From positions 1 through 6,191 of the forward strand of contig JAAZIF010000186.1 of assembly GCA_012510335.1 (NCBI GenBank): a stretch of DNA of 6,191 nt, written 5' to 3'. The first letter of the stretch is position 1. The number at the start of each line of letters is the position of its first letter. The DNA comes from Methanomicrobiales archaeon. GTDB lineage: Archaea > Halobacteriota > Methanomicrobia > Methanomicrobiales > Methanoculleaceae. A model generated the notes under the pieces. The model was not told where the DNA came from. It worked only from the letters and a program-made list of their open reading frames with translations, and ran no database searches. Shown here one piece after another: positions 1-5,560 of the stretch. The position numbers were made by a program, and so were the translations under genes.

Positions 1-1596
1 CTCTCCCCGCCCCACCATCCCGAGTGAGGGTGTGGGCTTGATCTGCGTCTTGAACTCGTCGCTCTCGTTGTAGAGCGATACATTGCCGCCGACGACCGGG
101 ATTGCCATCCTCCGCGCCGCATCACCGAGGCCGAGGACGCACTGCTCGAGCTGCCAGGAGATCTCCGGGTGTTCGGGGCTTGCGAAGTTGAGGCAGTTGA
201 CCAGGCAGAGGGGATCGGCGCCGAGGCAGGCGAGGTTGCCTGCGTTCTCTATGACGGCGTTTACTGTTCCCTCGAAGGGCTTTAAGTAGATGTGCCGGGG
301 GTTGCACCCGCAGGAGAGGACGAGCGCCTTATCCTCAAGGCGGAGCACGGCGGCATCCCCCCTGACCGAGACCGTCCGGGACTGAACATCCCGGTCGTAC
401 TGCTCATAGACCCAATCCTTGCGCGCCACATCCGGGTGAGAGAGCACAGCGAGCGCGAGATCCTTTACATTCTCTTCCGGGCGGGAGAACGGCGTCTCTG
501 CAGAGTAAGGTTCTCTGTCCCGGATTGAGAGCGGCGCTCCCCCGACGAGCAGATCGATAGGGAGATCGGCAACGACCTCGCCGTGGAACTTCACGATGTA
601 GCGGGGCCCGGCTATCACCTCACCGACATCGCTCCAGTCGAGACCGTACTTCTCTGCGATCCCGCCCATCAGCGCGACATCCCCGCTCGCCACCTCGATC
701 AGCATCCGCTCCTGGGACTCGGCGAGCATGATCTCGCGGGGCACCATCCCGGCCTCTTTTGTGTGAACCCTGTCCGCGTGGATGACCGCCCCGAACGTGC
801 TCGCCATCTCGCTCGACGCCCCGGCAAGTCCCGCAGCCCCGAGGTCGCGGCAGGAGAGGATTTTTCCGGTCTCTGCCATCTCAAGGATGGCGTCGATGAG
901 GAGCCCCTCGGTCTCGGGGTCGCCGGAAACAGTAGTATCCTGCCGCCCCTCCGCCTCCGCGAGATCCCGGGAGGCAAACGAGGCCCCGCCGAGGCCTTCG
1001 CGGCCGGTTGCAGCGCCGATCAGAACCAGGTGGCTCCCGGGCTGTTTCACCCGCGCGGTTATGTAGCGGTCGGGATCCACGATGCCGACGCAGACGACGT
1101 TCACGAGTGGGTTTCCCGAGTACGAGTGGTCAAAGACGAGTTCACCCCTGACGACCGGCACACCGATGGTGCCGCCGTAATCCCTGATGCCGGCGACGAT
1201 CTGCTCGAAGAGGTAGCGGTTCTTCTCCTGGTCGGGGGTACCGAGGTAGAGTGGATCCATCAGGGCGATCGGGCGGGCACCCATGGAGAGGATATCCCGG
1301 ACGATACCGCCGACACCTGTGGCGGCACCGCTATAGGGGTCCACGTAACTCGGGTGGTTGTGGCTCTCCATACCGATGGCGAGGGCACAGGTGCCGCTGA
1401 ACCGTACGATCGCGGCATCATCCCCCGGGCCGATCAGCACATCGCTCCCCTCTGTCGGTAGCGTCCGGAGAAGGGATTTTGTGGATCGGTAACTGCAGTG
1501 TTCGCTCCAGAGATTTTCAAAGCAGGCGGCCTCGACATCGGTCAGGCCGCGGCCGAGGGTTTTTTGCAGCAATGCAAGATCCTGAGCCGATAACAT
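1..1596 (-). CDS. purL: Phosphoribosylformylglycinamidine synthase subunit PurL, 3' end cut by window edge
   Basis: The ATP-dependent synthase subunit of the fourth step of purine biosynthesis; in the small-PurL system it converts FGAR to FGAM with PurQ and PurS, in the cytoplasm. I translated the minus strand from the ATG at 1596; 532 codons are open to position 1. Visible motifs are SEHCSYRSTK (residues 31-40, with the family's catalytic-region histidine at His33), GPGDDAA near 56-62, ESHNHPS at 77-83, GGIVRDILSMGARP at 96-109, the RDLGAAGL motif at 250-257, and GGNVSLYNE at 503-511 in the second AIRS-like half. Small PurLs are roughly 700-740 residues, so about 170-200 C-terminal residues lie outside the window. 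The N-terminus MLSAQDLALLQ fits the expected start for archaeal PurL. No Shine-Dalgarno is visible, and a TATA-like element about 30 bp upstream suggests a nearly leaderless mRNA. It is divergent from the aIF2 beta gene. Family assignment is very secure. Confidence 0.97.
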   Translation of the reverse strand, partial: MLSAQDLALLQKTLGRGLTDVEAACFENLWSEHCSYRSTKSLLRTLPTEGSDVLIGPGDDAAIVRFSGTCALAIGMESHNHPSYVDPYSGAATGVGGIVRDILSMGARPIALMDPLYLGTPDQEKNRYLFEQIVAGIRDYGGTIGVPVVRGELVFDHSYSGNPLVNVVCVGIVDPDRYITARVKQPGSHLVLIGAATGREGLGGASFASRDLAEAEGRQDTTVSGDPETEGLLIDAILEMAETGKILSCRDLGAAGLAGASSEMASTFGAVIHADRVHTKEAGMVPREIMLAESQERMLIEVASGDVALMGGIAEKYGLDWSDVGEVIAGPRYIVKFHGEVVADLPIDLLVGGAPLSIRDREPYSAETPFSRPEENVKDLALAVLSHPDVARKDWVYEQYDRDVQSRTVSVRGDAAVLRLEDKALVLSCGCNPRHIYLKPFEGTVNAVIENAGNLACLGADPLCLVNCLNFASPEHPEISWQLEQCVLGLGDAARRMAIPVVGGNVSLYNESDEFKTQIKPTPSLGMVGRGE

Positions 1597-1621
1597 ACTG
1601 TAAATCTGGTGGGCTGCCGAT

Positions 1622-1629
1622 CTAGATAA
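1622..1629 (-). promoter_or_regulatory. Probable TATA box of purL
   Basis: On the minus strand the sequence reads CTTATCTAGA (plus 1630-1621), which resembles the archaeal TATA consensus TTTATATA. Its centre is about 30 bp before the purL ATG, which would place the transcription start only a few bases upstream of the codon. That agrees with the absence of a ribosome binding site there. The match is imperfect, so this is an inference. Confidence 0.35.
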
Positions 1630-1660
1630 GCATGCGCGCAGCCAGGGAATCGAGGTAACC

Positions 1661-1668
1661 AATTTTTG
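1661..1668 (+). promoter_or_regulatory. Weak AT-rich promoter candidate for the aIF2 beta gene
   Basis: The most AT-rich stretch before the aIF2 beta start is AATTTTTGAT at 1661-1670, centred about 28 bp before the ATG at 1694. That is the right distance for a TATA element of a leaderless archaeal transcript. The match to the TATA consensus is poor, and no clear Shine-Dalgarno is present. The CTATAG at 1681-1686 is too close to the start to act as the TATA box unless initiation is downstream of the ATG. Confidence 0.25.
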
Positions 1669-1693
1669 ATGTCGCGCAACCTATAGCTGAAGC

Positions 1694-2311
1694 ATGACCC
1701 GGTCATATGAAGACCTTCTCAAGAAGGCATATACCAATATAACGGAGCCGACGGAGGCCGAGGAGAGGTTCATTGTTCCCACAGCCCGTGTATTCATAGA
1801 GGGAAAGACAACGGTTCTTGAGAACTTCGCTGATATCGCAAGCACCCTCAGGCGCGACCAGGACCACCTGATGAAGCACCTACTCGGTGAACTCGGCACC
1901 GCCGGAAAGATCGAGGGGGCGCGGGCAGTCTTCTCCGGGAAGTTTGAACAGGAGCAGATCAGCTCGATCATCAGGAGCTACGTCGAGGATTATGTTATCT
2001 GCTCGGAATGTGGAAAACCCGATACCCGCCTGGTCAAGACAGACAGGATCCTGATGCTCCGCTGCGATGCCTGCGGCGGCCACCGGCCGGTTCGAAAGCG
2101 GAGAGCGACCGTGGATCCCTCTGCAGCCTCAAAGCCGACTGAAGGTGCCATCATGGATGTGACACCGCAGTTTCTCTCGAAGCGCGGCGATGGCGTGGTG
2201 AAGATCGACCGCTACACGATGTACGTTGCGAATGCAAAACCGGGCCAGACAGTGAAGATCAGGATCACCCGGATCGCCGGGACGATCATCTTCACCGAAC
2301 GCGTTGATTGA
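1694..2311 (+). CDS. eif2b: Translation initiation factor aIF2 subunit beta with C-terminal TRAM domain
   Basis: Beta subunit of the heterotrimeric archaeal initiation factor 2, which brings methionyl initiator tRNA to the small ribosomal subunit; the beta subunit binds gamma through its N-terminal helix. The 205-residue product starts MTRSYEDLLKKAY, a typical aIF2 beta opening (gamma-binding helix at about 3-15). It continues through the conserved core (VEGKTTVLENF-like segment at about 35-45, HLLGELGTAGKIEG at 62-75, EDYVICSECGKPDTR at 98-112). It carries a zinc ribbon with cysteines 103, 106, 124 and 127 (CSEC and CDAC). After a basic, low-complexity linker (about 133-150), residues about 157-203 look like a TRAM domain, a beta-barrel RNA-binding module. 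The core factor is usually about 135-140 residues, so the TRAM part explains the extra length. The gene runs convergently into a methyltransferase gene with a 9-bp gap. Assignment of the core is very secure; the TRAM call is by pattern. Confidence 0.96.
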   Translation: MTRSYEDLLKKAYTNITEPTEAEERFIVPTARVFIEGKTTVLENFADIASTLRRDQDHLMKHLLGELGTAGKIEGARAVFSGKFEQEQISSIIRSYVEDYVICSECGKPDTRLVKTDRILMLRCDACGGHRPVRKRRATVDPSAASKPTEGAIMDVTPQFLSKRGDGVVKIDRYTMYVANAKPGQTVKIRITRIAGTIIFTERVD

Positions 2312-2316
2312 AGAAA

Positions 2317-2338
2317 GAGATCAGTCTTTCCTGATCTC
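2317..2338. terminator. Inverted repeat between convergent genes, possible bidirectional terminator
   Basis: A perfect 8-bp stem, GAGATCAG (2317-2324) and CTGATCTC (2331-2338), encloses the 6-base loop TCTTTC. It begins 6 bases after the aIF2 beta stop codon and overlaps the last codons of the methyltransferase gene on the other strand, so a transcript from either side would carry it. The stem is seen directly. A role in termination or 3'-end protection is inferred, because archaeal termination depends mainly on U-tracts and there is only a weak T-run here. Confidence 0.4.
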
Positions 2339-2926
2339 CACCCAGAACCCCGCCTCTTCTTCCCGTATCCGGGAGCTGACGACACCGCTTGCCGCGAGCT
2401 CGCGGCGGAGTATGTCGGGGGCCACCTTCCCGCTCCTCCGTGCGAAGTCGCGATCCCAGTCCGGGTTCTGCTGCCGCATCCTGGCAAAGATCTCGTCCCG
2501 GAGCGCGGCAGTCCCGAAACTGCCGCCGGCGAACGCGGCACCGCCTGGCCGGAGGACACGTTCGATCTCGCGGAACGCCTGCACCCGGTCTTCCCAGAAG
2601 GCGATCGAGCCCCGGCTGACGATGAGCGATGCGGCCCCGTCCCTGACAGGCATGCAGTGGACGTCGCCGATGACCGGGGTCACCCGCCCGGCGGTTGTAT
2701 CCTGCGCGATCCGGGCCATTGCCGGCTCGGAGTCAAGCGCTATGATGTTGAGATCGCTCCTCTCCACAAGCGCGGCCGATAGGAGGCCGGGGCCGCTCCC
2801 GAGATCCAGGCAGAGCCCGTCTCGAATCCCGGACCACGCGAGAATCTGCTCCGCGATGACAGGGTAGATGGGAGCAAAGACTTCGCGGGCGATCCGGGTG
2901 AAACCTTCAGCGCCCTTCTTCGTCAT
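2321..2926 (-). CDS. Class I SAM-dependent methyltransferase, substrate unknown
   Basis: A 201-residue Rossmann-fold methyltransferase. Motif I is CLDLGSGPGLLS (39-50), the acidic residue for the ribose hydroxyls of SAM is probably Asp65 in IIALDSEP, GDVHCMP (87-93) fits motif III, and the segment ASLIVSRGSIAFW (99-111) stands in the motif IV position. FREIERVLRPGG (118-129) is the typical helix and turn before strand 5 of UbiE/Methyltransf_11-like enzymes. No NPPY-type motif is present, so DNA, RNA-base or glutamine N-methylation is not indicated; small-molecule or other substrates are open. The start codon overlaps the stop of rpoL (ATGA, 2923-2926), so the two are cotranscribed and probably translationally coupled. 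It is convergent with aIF2 beta. I do not recognise a specific subfamily, and the operon partner does not define a substrate. Confidence 0.88.
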   Translation of the reverse strand: MTKKGAEGFTRIAREVFAPIYPVIAEQILAWSGIRDGLCLDLGSGPGLLSAALVERSDLNIIALDSEPAMARIAQDTTAGRVTPVIGDVHCMPVRDGAASLIVSRGSIAFWEDRVQAFREIERVLRPGGAAFAGGSFGTAALRDEIFARMRQQNPDWDRDFARRSGKVAPDILRRELAASGVVSSRIREEEAGFWVEIRKD

Positions 2927-3201
2927 GCGGTCTTGAGGGCTTCCATCTGCTGGAGGAGTTCGCCGGCGTGGCCGGAGAGCCGTTTTGCCGCGTCTGTTAT
3001 AGCAAGAAGAGGAGAGCGGCCACCGATTGTGGTGACGACCAGTTCTGGGTCAGAGAACTGAAACGCCTGCCGATGCTGCGCCACATCCACCCCGGGATCG
3101 TTGAGAAGCTCGACGGCGAGTGCGTTTATGTAGGTCTTGCCTTCGCCTTCAAAGAGGATCCGGGCTTTATCGTCAGTTAACTCCAGGAGTTTGATCTTCA
3201 T
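2923..3201 (-). CDS. rpoL: DNA-directed RNA polymerase subunit L (Rpo11)
   Basis: Small subunit of archaeal RNA polymerase, homologous to eukaryotic Rpb11/AC19 and to part of bacterial alpha; it pairs with RpoD (Rpo3) to form the assembly platform. The 92-residue product begins MKIKLLELTDDKARILFEGE, then contains the conserved dimerisation region GKTYINALAVELLNDPGVDVA (about 21-41). FQFSDPELVVTT (47-58) follows, and then an amphipathic C-terminal helix. Three in-frame starts exist: GTG at 3213, ATG at 3207 and ATG at 3201. I chose 3201 because family members start at this MKIK-like residue, a GGTG ribosome-binding motif (3214-3211) lies 9 bases upstream of it, and the TATA box predicts transcription from about 3214, which would leave the GTG without a leader. 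It is the promoter-proximal gene of a two-gene operon with the methyltransferase. Confidence 0.92.
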   Translation of the reverse strand: MKIKLLELTDDKARILFEGEGKTYINALAVELLNDPGVDVAQHRQAFQFSDPELVVTTIGGRSPLLAITDAAKRLSGHAGELLQQMEALKTA

Positions 3202-3236
3202 GGGCATATGCACCGTACGTTTGGTCCAGGGAGGGG

Positions 3237-3242
3237 TATATA
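3237..3242 (-). promoter_or_regulatory. TATA box of the rpoL operon
   Basis: The minus strand reads CCTATATACC (3244-3235), a good TATA element. Its centre is about 26 bp before a predicted transcription start near 3214, giving a leader of roughly 12-14 bases that just includes the GGTG ribosome-binding motif ahead of the ATG at 3201. No other TATA-like element lies closer to the gene on this strand. Confidence 0.6.
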
Positions 3243-3253
3243 GGTATGGGTGG

Positions 3254-3288
3254 GGATCAGGAGCGATATGGCCAATATCTCATGATCC
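3254..3288. promoter_or_regulatory. Nested dyad symmetry in a divergent intergenic region, candidate operator
   Basis: Two concentric inverted repeats share nearly the same centre (about 3271-3272). The outer arms are GGATCA (3254-3259) and TGATCC (3283-3288); the inner arms are GATAT (3265-3269) and ATATC (3275-3279) around GGCCA. The dyad sits between, and upstream of, both the rpoL TATA box and the protease TATA box, a position suited to a dimeric regulator acting on both promoters. The symmetry is seen directly; the regulatory role is inferred, and no known motif is recognised. Confidence 0.35.
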
Positions 3289-3315
3289 GGTGGGCCCTGA
3301 AAATCTTTGGAAAAG

Positions 3316-3322
3316 TATATAT
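3316..3322 (+). promoter_or_regulatory. TATA box of the S16 protease gene, with purine-rich BRE
   Basis: TATATAT at 3316-3322 is preceded directly by the purine-rich GGAAAAG (3309-3315), which fits a BRE followed by a TATA box. Initiation about 25 bp downstream falls near 3344-3346, giving an almost leaderless transcript for the ATG at 3349. This argues against longer in-frame starts at 3307 (TTG) and 3331 (ATG), since the first precedes the TATA box and the second lies only about 9 bp after it. Confidence 0.6.
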
Positions 3323-3348
3323 CCAGACGAATGATATCAGGTTACCGT

Positions 3349-4341
3349 ATGCCCATACGGGAGAAGATCCTGACGACCCTGCTCATTCTATCGCTCGTCG
3401 TGAACATCTTCCTCCTGGCCGCTGTCCTCGATCCTCCAGAGGATCTAAAAAGCCCACTCTCCCGATCTCAGTGTGACGACGTAGGCCCGGCCACGATCCC
3501 ATCCCCCCTCCCACCGGAGAGGGTTGTGGAGTCTGGAGGCGCGGCGTCGATGCAGGCGCCGGTTATCCTCCAGAGGATCGAGGCCGGTCGTGGTGGTCCT
3601 TTCGCCCGGGACAGGGTTACCGAGGAGGGCGCAATGGTGAGCATCGCGGTCGAGGTCGTGCCCGGGCGGGGCCGGGTGCTCGTCCAGACAACACCCCTGA
3701 TGGGAGTGGTCTTCCAGGATGCAGCGAACCAGGCGGTCGTTGCCGCGCAGAACCACTCCTGCGCAAACCTCACCGCGAGCGACATCATATTCAGCATCCA
3801 TGGGCCGGAAGAGGTCTTAGAGGTAGACGGCCCCAGTGCGGGAGCGCTGATGGCCACGCTCCTCCTCTCGGTGCTTGAAGGTTTTTCGCTCGACGAGAAC
3901 GTGACCGTGACGGGAACGATCGATGAGAACGGCCTGATCGGTCCTGTCGGCGGGATCCTCGTTAAGGCCGAGGCCGCCGCAGCGAGCGGAAAGACTCTCC
4001 TCATCCTCTCCACCGGGAACAACCGGGTATTTGAGTATCGCGAGGAGGTTCGAACTCTCGGCGGGCTGAGCATGGTACGGCAGCAGGTTGTTGCCGTGGA
4101 CGCAAAAGAATACATCGAGGAGAACTACGGCATCAGTGTGGAGTACGTGGATTCCATAGCCGGTCTGATCGCCGATCTCCGCCTGCACCAGACCCCATCA
4201 GCCCCGCATCCGGCAGAGATCCCGCATAGCGCGGATAACGTAGAGGGTCTCGCCCCCGATCGCCTCCGTATCGACGATGAACGAGACAAAACCCTGGCCA
4301 GCGAAGAGTTCCCGCACCGCATCTGGATCGGTCAGGGATGA
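3349..4341 (+). CDS. Membrane-anchored stand-alone Lon-type (S16) serine protease
   Basis: A 330-residue protein with one N-terminal hydrophobic segment (about 8-27, after the basic MPIREK), a linker rich in Pro, Ser and Gly (about 28-75), and a Lon proteolytic domain (about 97-278). The Ser/Lys catalytic dyad is visible: Ser163 in EVDGPSAGALMA and Lys206 in GPVGGILVKAEAA. Their 43-residue spacing is the same as in E. coli Lon (Ser679/Lys722). There is no AAA+ ATPase module, Walker motif or PDZ domain, so unfolding-driven degradation like that of Lon/LonB is unlikely. The charge pattern favours N-in/C-out topology, with the protease domain outside the membrane; a cleaved signal peptide is an alternative. 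The last 47 residues (284-330) lie beyond the conserved domain and are encoded antisense to the methyltransferase gene on the other strand. The start at 3349 is chosen from the promoter position. Substrate unknown. Confidence 0.9.
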   Translation: MPIREKILTTLLILSLVVNIFLLAAVLDPPEDLKSPLSRSQCDDVGPATIPSPLPPERVVESGGAASMQAPVILQRIEAGRGGPFARDRVTEEGAMVSIAVEVVPGRGRVLVQTTPLMGVVFQDAANQAVVAAQNHSCANLTASDIIFSIHGPEEVLEVDGPSAGALMATLLLSVLEGFSLDENVTVTGTIDENGLIGPVGGILVKAEAAAASGKTLLILSTGNNRVFEYREEVRTLGGLSMVRQQVVAVDAKEYIEENYGISVEYVDSIAGLIADLRLHQTPSAPHPAEIPHSADNVEGLAPDRLRIDDERDKTLASEEFPHRIWIGQG

Positions 4342-4764
4342 GACGAGCAGCAGAATCCGCCCGAGATCCGGGAGCACCCGGCCGGCTTCGGCGACGAACC
4401 GCTCGATCACCACCCTCCCCGTAGGCCCGCCATCAAGGGCATACTCAAGCCAGTCATCCATACGCTCTGCAGGGAGCGTTGGCAGGTAAGGGGGGTTAAA
4501 GAGGATGAGGTCAAAGGGGCCCGAGAGTCCCCTGATGAGATCGGTCCGGACCGCATCAACGCCGCGGGCACGGGCCGTGGCCACCGCATGGGGGTTGATA
4601 TCGGTCGCGACCACACTCGCCGCCAGGCCCATGACCCCTTCCGCGACATACCCGCTCCCGGTCCCGACCTCCAGCACCCGGTCGGTCGGTCGGACCTCCC
4701 GGAGCGCCGCCCGAAGAAGAAGATCCGAATCCTCGGCAGGAGAATAGACCTGTTCTGGAGTCAC
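4198..4764 (-). CDS. HEMK2/MTQ2-type protein methyltransferase (probable release factor glutamine methyltransferase)
   Basis: A 188-residue class I SAM methyltransferase of the archaeal/eukaryotic HEMK2 (N6AMT1/Mtq2) group. It lacks the N-terminal helical domain of bacterial PrmC. It begins with the group's signature VYSPAEDSDLLL (6-17), has SAM motif I LEVGTGSGYVAEG (31-43), acidic loop ATDINPHA (53-60), and the catalytic FDLILFNPPYLP (84-95) whose NPPY binds the glutamine amide in this family. Characterised relatives methylate the GGQ glutamine of class I release factors together with a Trm112 partner; methylation of aRF1 here is inferred, and other substrates such as lysine are possible. 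The start is GTG (4764-4762), one base after the ksgA stop, with GGTGA immediately upstream, so translational coupling is likely. The 3' 144 bp overlap the protease gene on the other strand. The conserved ending GGETLYVIRA shows the overlap region is genuinely coding here. Confidence 0.92.
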   Translation of the reverse strand: MTPEQVYSPAEDSDLLLRAALREVRPTDRVLEVGTGSGYVAEGVMGLAASVVATDINPHAVATARARGVDAVRTDLIRGLSGPFDLILFNPPYLPTLPAERMDDWLEYALDGGPTGRVVIERFVAEAGRVLPDLGRILLLVSSLTDPDAVRELFAGQGFVSFIVDTEAIGGETLYVIRAMRDLCRMRG

Positions 4765-4765
4765 A

Positions 4766-5560
4766 TCACCCTCTTGCCTTCAGCTCCAGGCACCCGCTCA
4801 TCCGGTTCGCTATCAGTGCAAACTCCTCAAGCGTAAGGTTCTCAGGCCGCCGCTGCAGGAGATCGGCGGGCAGACCTGCGATCGTCTGCTCGATCGCCTC
4901 TGGTGCAAAAGAGTCCCTGCCGCTCCGGAGCGCCTTCCTGACAGTCTTCCTCCGGTATGAGAAGAGCACCCTGACCACGTCTGCGTAGACCCTCCCGTCC
5001 GTGAGTGGATACGGTGGCTCGTGCGGCGTGATCCTGACCACCCAGGAGCGGACCCGGGGTTTCGGGCTGAACGAGTTCGGTGAGAGTTCAAGCAGCGGTT
5101 TTACCGAGGCGTAGGTCTGCACCATCACCGAGAGCCGCCCGACACCGGGCTTTCCCGGCTGCGCTATCATCCGCCGTGCAAACTCCTTCTGGTACATCAG
5201 GATCGCGACCTCAAACCCGGACTCGAGCAGCCTGAACGTGATCTTTGAGGAGGCAGAGTAGGGGAGGTTTGCTACGGCGATATCAAACGGCGGGAAGTCG
5301 ACCTTTGTCGCGTCACCCGGGAGAACCTGGAGGCGCTCTTCTGCGATCTCGTCGGCCAGCAGGATCTCAAGTTCATCCACAAGAACCGGATCGATCTCTA
5401 TAGCAACGACCTTCGCACCCCGTTCGAGGAGGGCGCGGGTGAGAACCCCCTCACCTGGTCCGATCTCAAGCACCCTCCGACCGGAGACATCAACAAAATT
5501 GGCAATCTTCTCGACGGCCTTCTGGTCGACGAGAAAATGCTGATCCCTTGGAACACTCAT
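4766..5560 (-). CDS. ksgA: 16S rRNA adenine dimethyltransferase KsgA/Dim1
   Basis: A 264-residue enzyme that dimethylates two adjacent adenosines in the 3'-terminal helix 45 loop of 16S rRNA (A1518/A1519, E. coli numbering) late in small-subunit maturation. Motifs in order: DQHFLVD (6-12, the family's N-terminal signature), SAM motif I LEIGPGEGVLT (31-41), VAIEIDP (52-58, ribose-binding acid Glu55), GDATKVDFP (82-90), catalytic NLPYSASSKI (98-107), YQKEFARRM (123-131), and the C-terminal helical region with FSYRRKTVRKAL (200-211). Length matches archaeal family members. The ATG overlaps the DUF655 stop as ATGA (5557-5560), and the hemK2-type gene follows after one base, so this is the middle gene of a tight operon for ribosome and translation modification. 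Confidence 0.97.
   Translation of the reverse strand: MSVPRDQHFLVDQKAVEKIANFVDVSGRRVLEIGPGEGVLTRALLERGAKVVAIEIDPVLVDELEILLADEIAEERLQVLPGDATKVDFPPFDIAVANLPYSASSKITFRLLESGFEVAILMYQKEFARRMIAQPGKPGVGRLSVMVQTYASVKPLLELSPNSFSPKPRVRSWVVRITPHEPPYPLTDGRVYADVVRVLFSYRRKTVRKALRSGRDSFAPEAIEQTIAGLPADLLQRRPENLTLEEFALIANRMSGCLELKARG

Noticed and set aside
583..1461. Long 292-codon plus-strand reading frame
   Set aside because: It lies wholly antisense to conserved purL coding sequence. The translation is rich in Asp, His, Arg and Pro with no recognisable domain, as expected for a shadow frame in GC-rich DNA.
2304..2867. 187-codon plus-strand frame opposite the methyltransferase
   Set aside because: It is antisense to a clear SAM-binding protein. 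The composition is Ser/Arg/Pro-rich and starts by overlapping the aIF2 beta end without a promoter.
3293..3298. GGGCCC palindrome in the rpoL-protease intergenic region
   Set aside because: A 6-bp palindrome is expected by chance in GC-rich DNA and is not centred on the larger dyad.
3307..3348. Upstream extension of the protease gene to a TTG start
   Set aside because: The extension contains the BRE/TATA element of the gene itself, and would put charged residues before the hydrophobic anchor with no ribosome binding site.
3468..4115. 215-codon minus-strand reading frame opposite the protease gene
   Set aside because: The opposite strand encodes an intact Lon domain with its catalytic dyad. 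This frame is Ser/Thr/Arg-rich without motifs or a start context.
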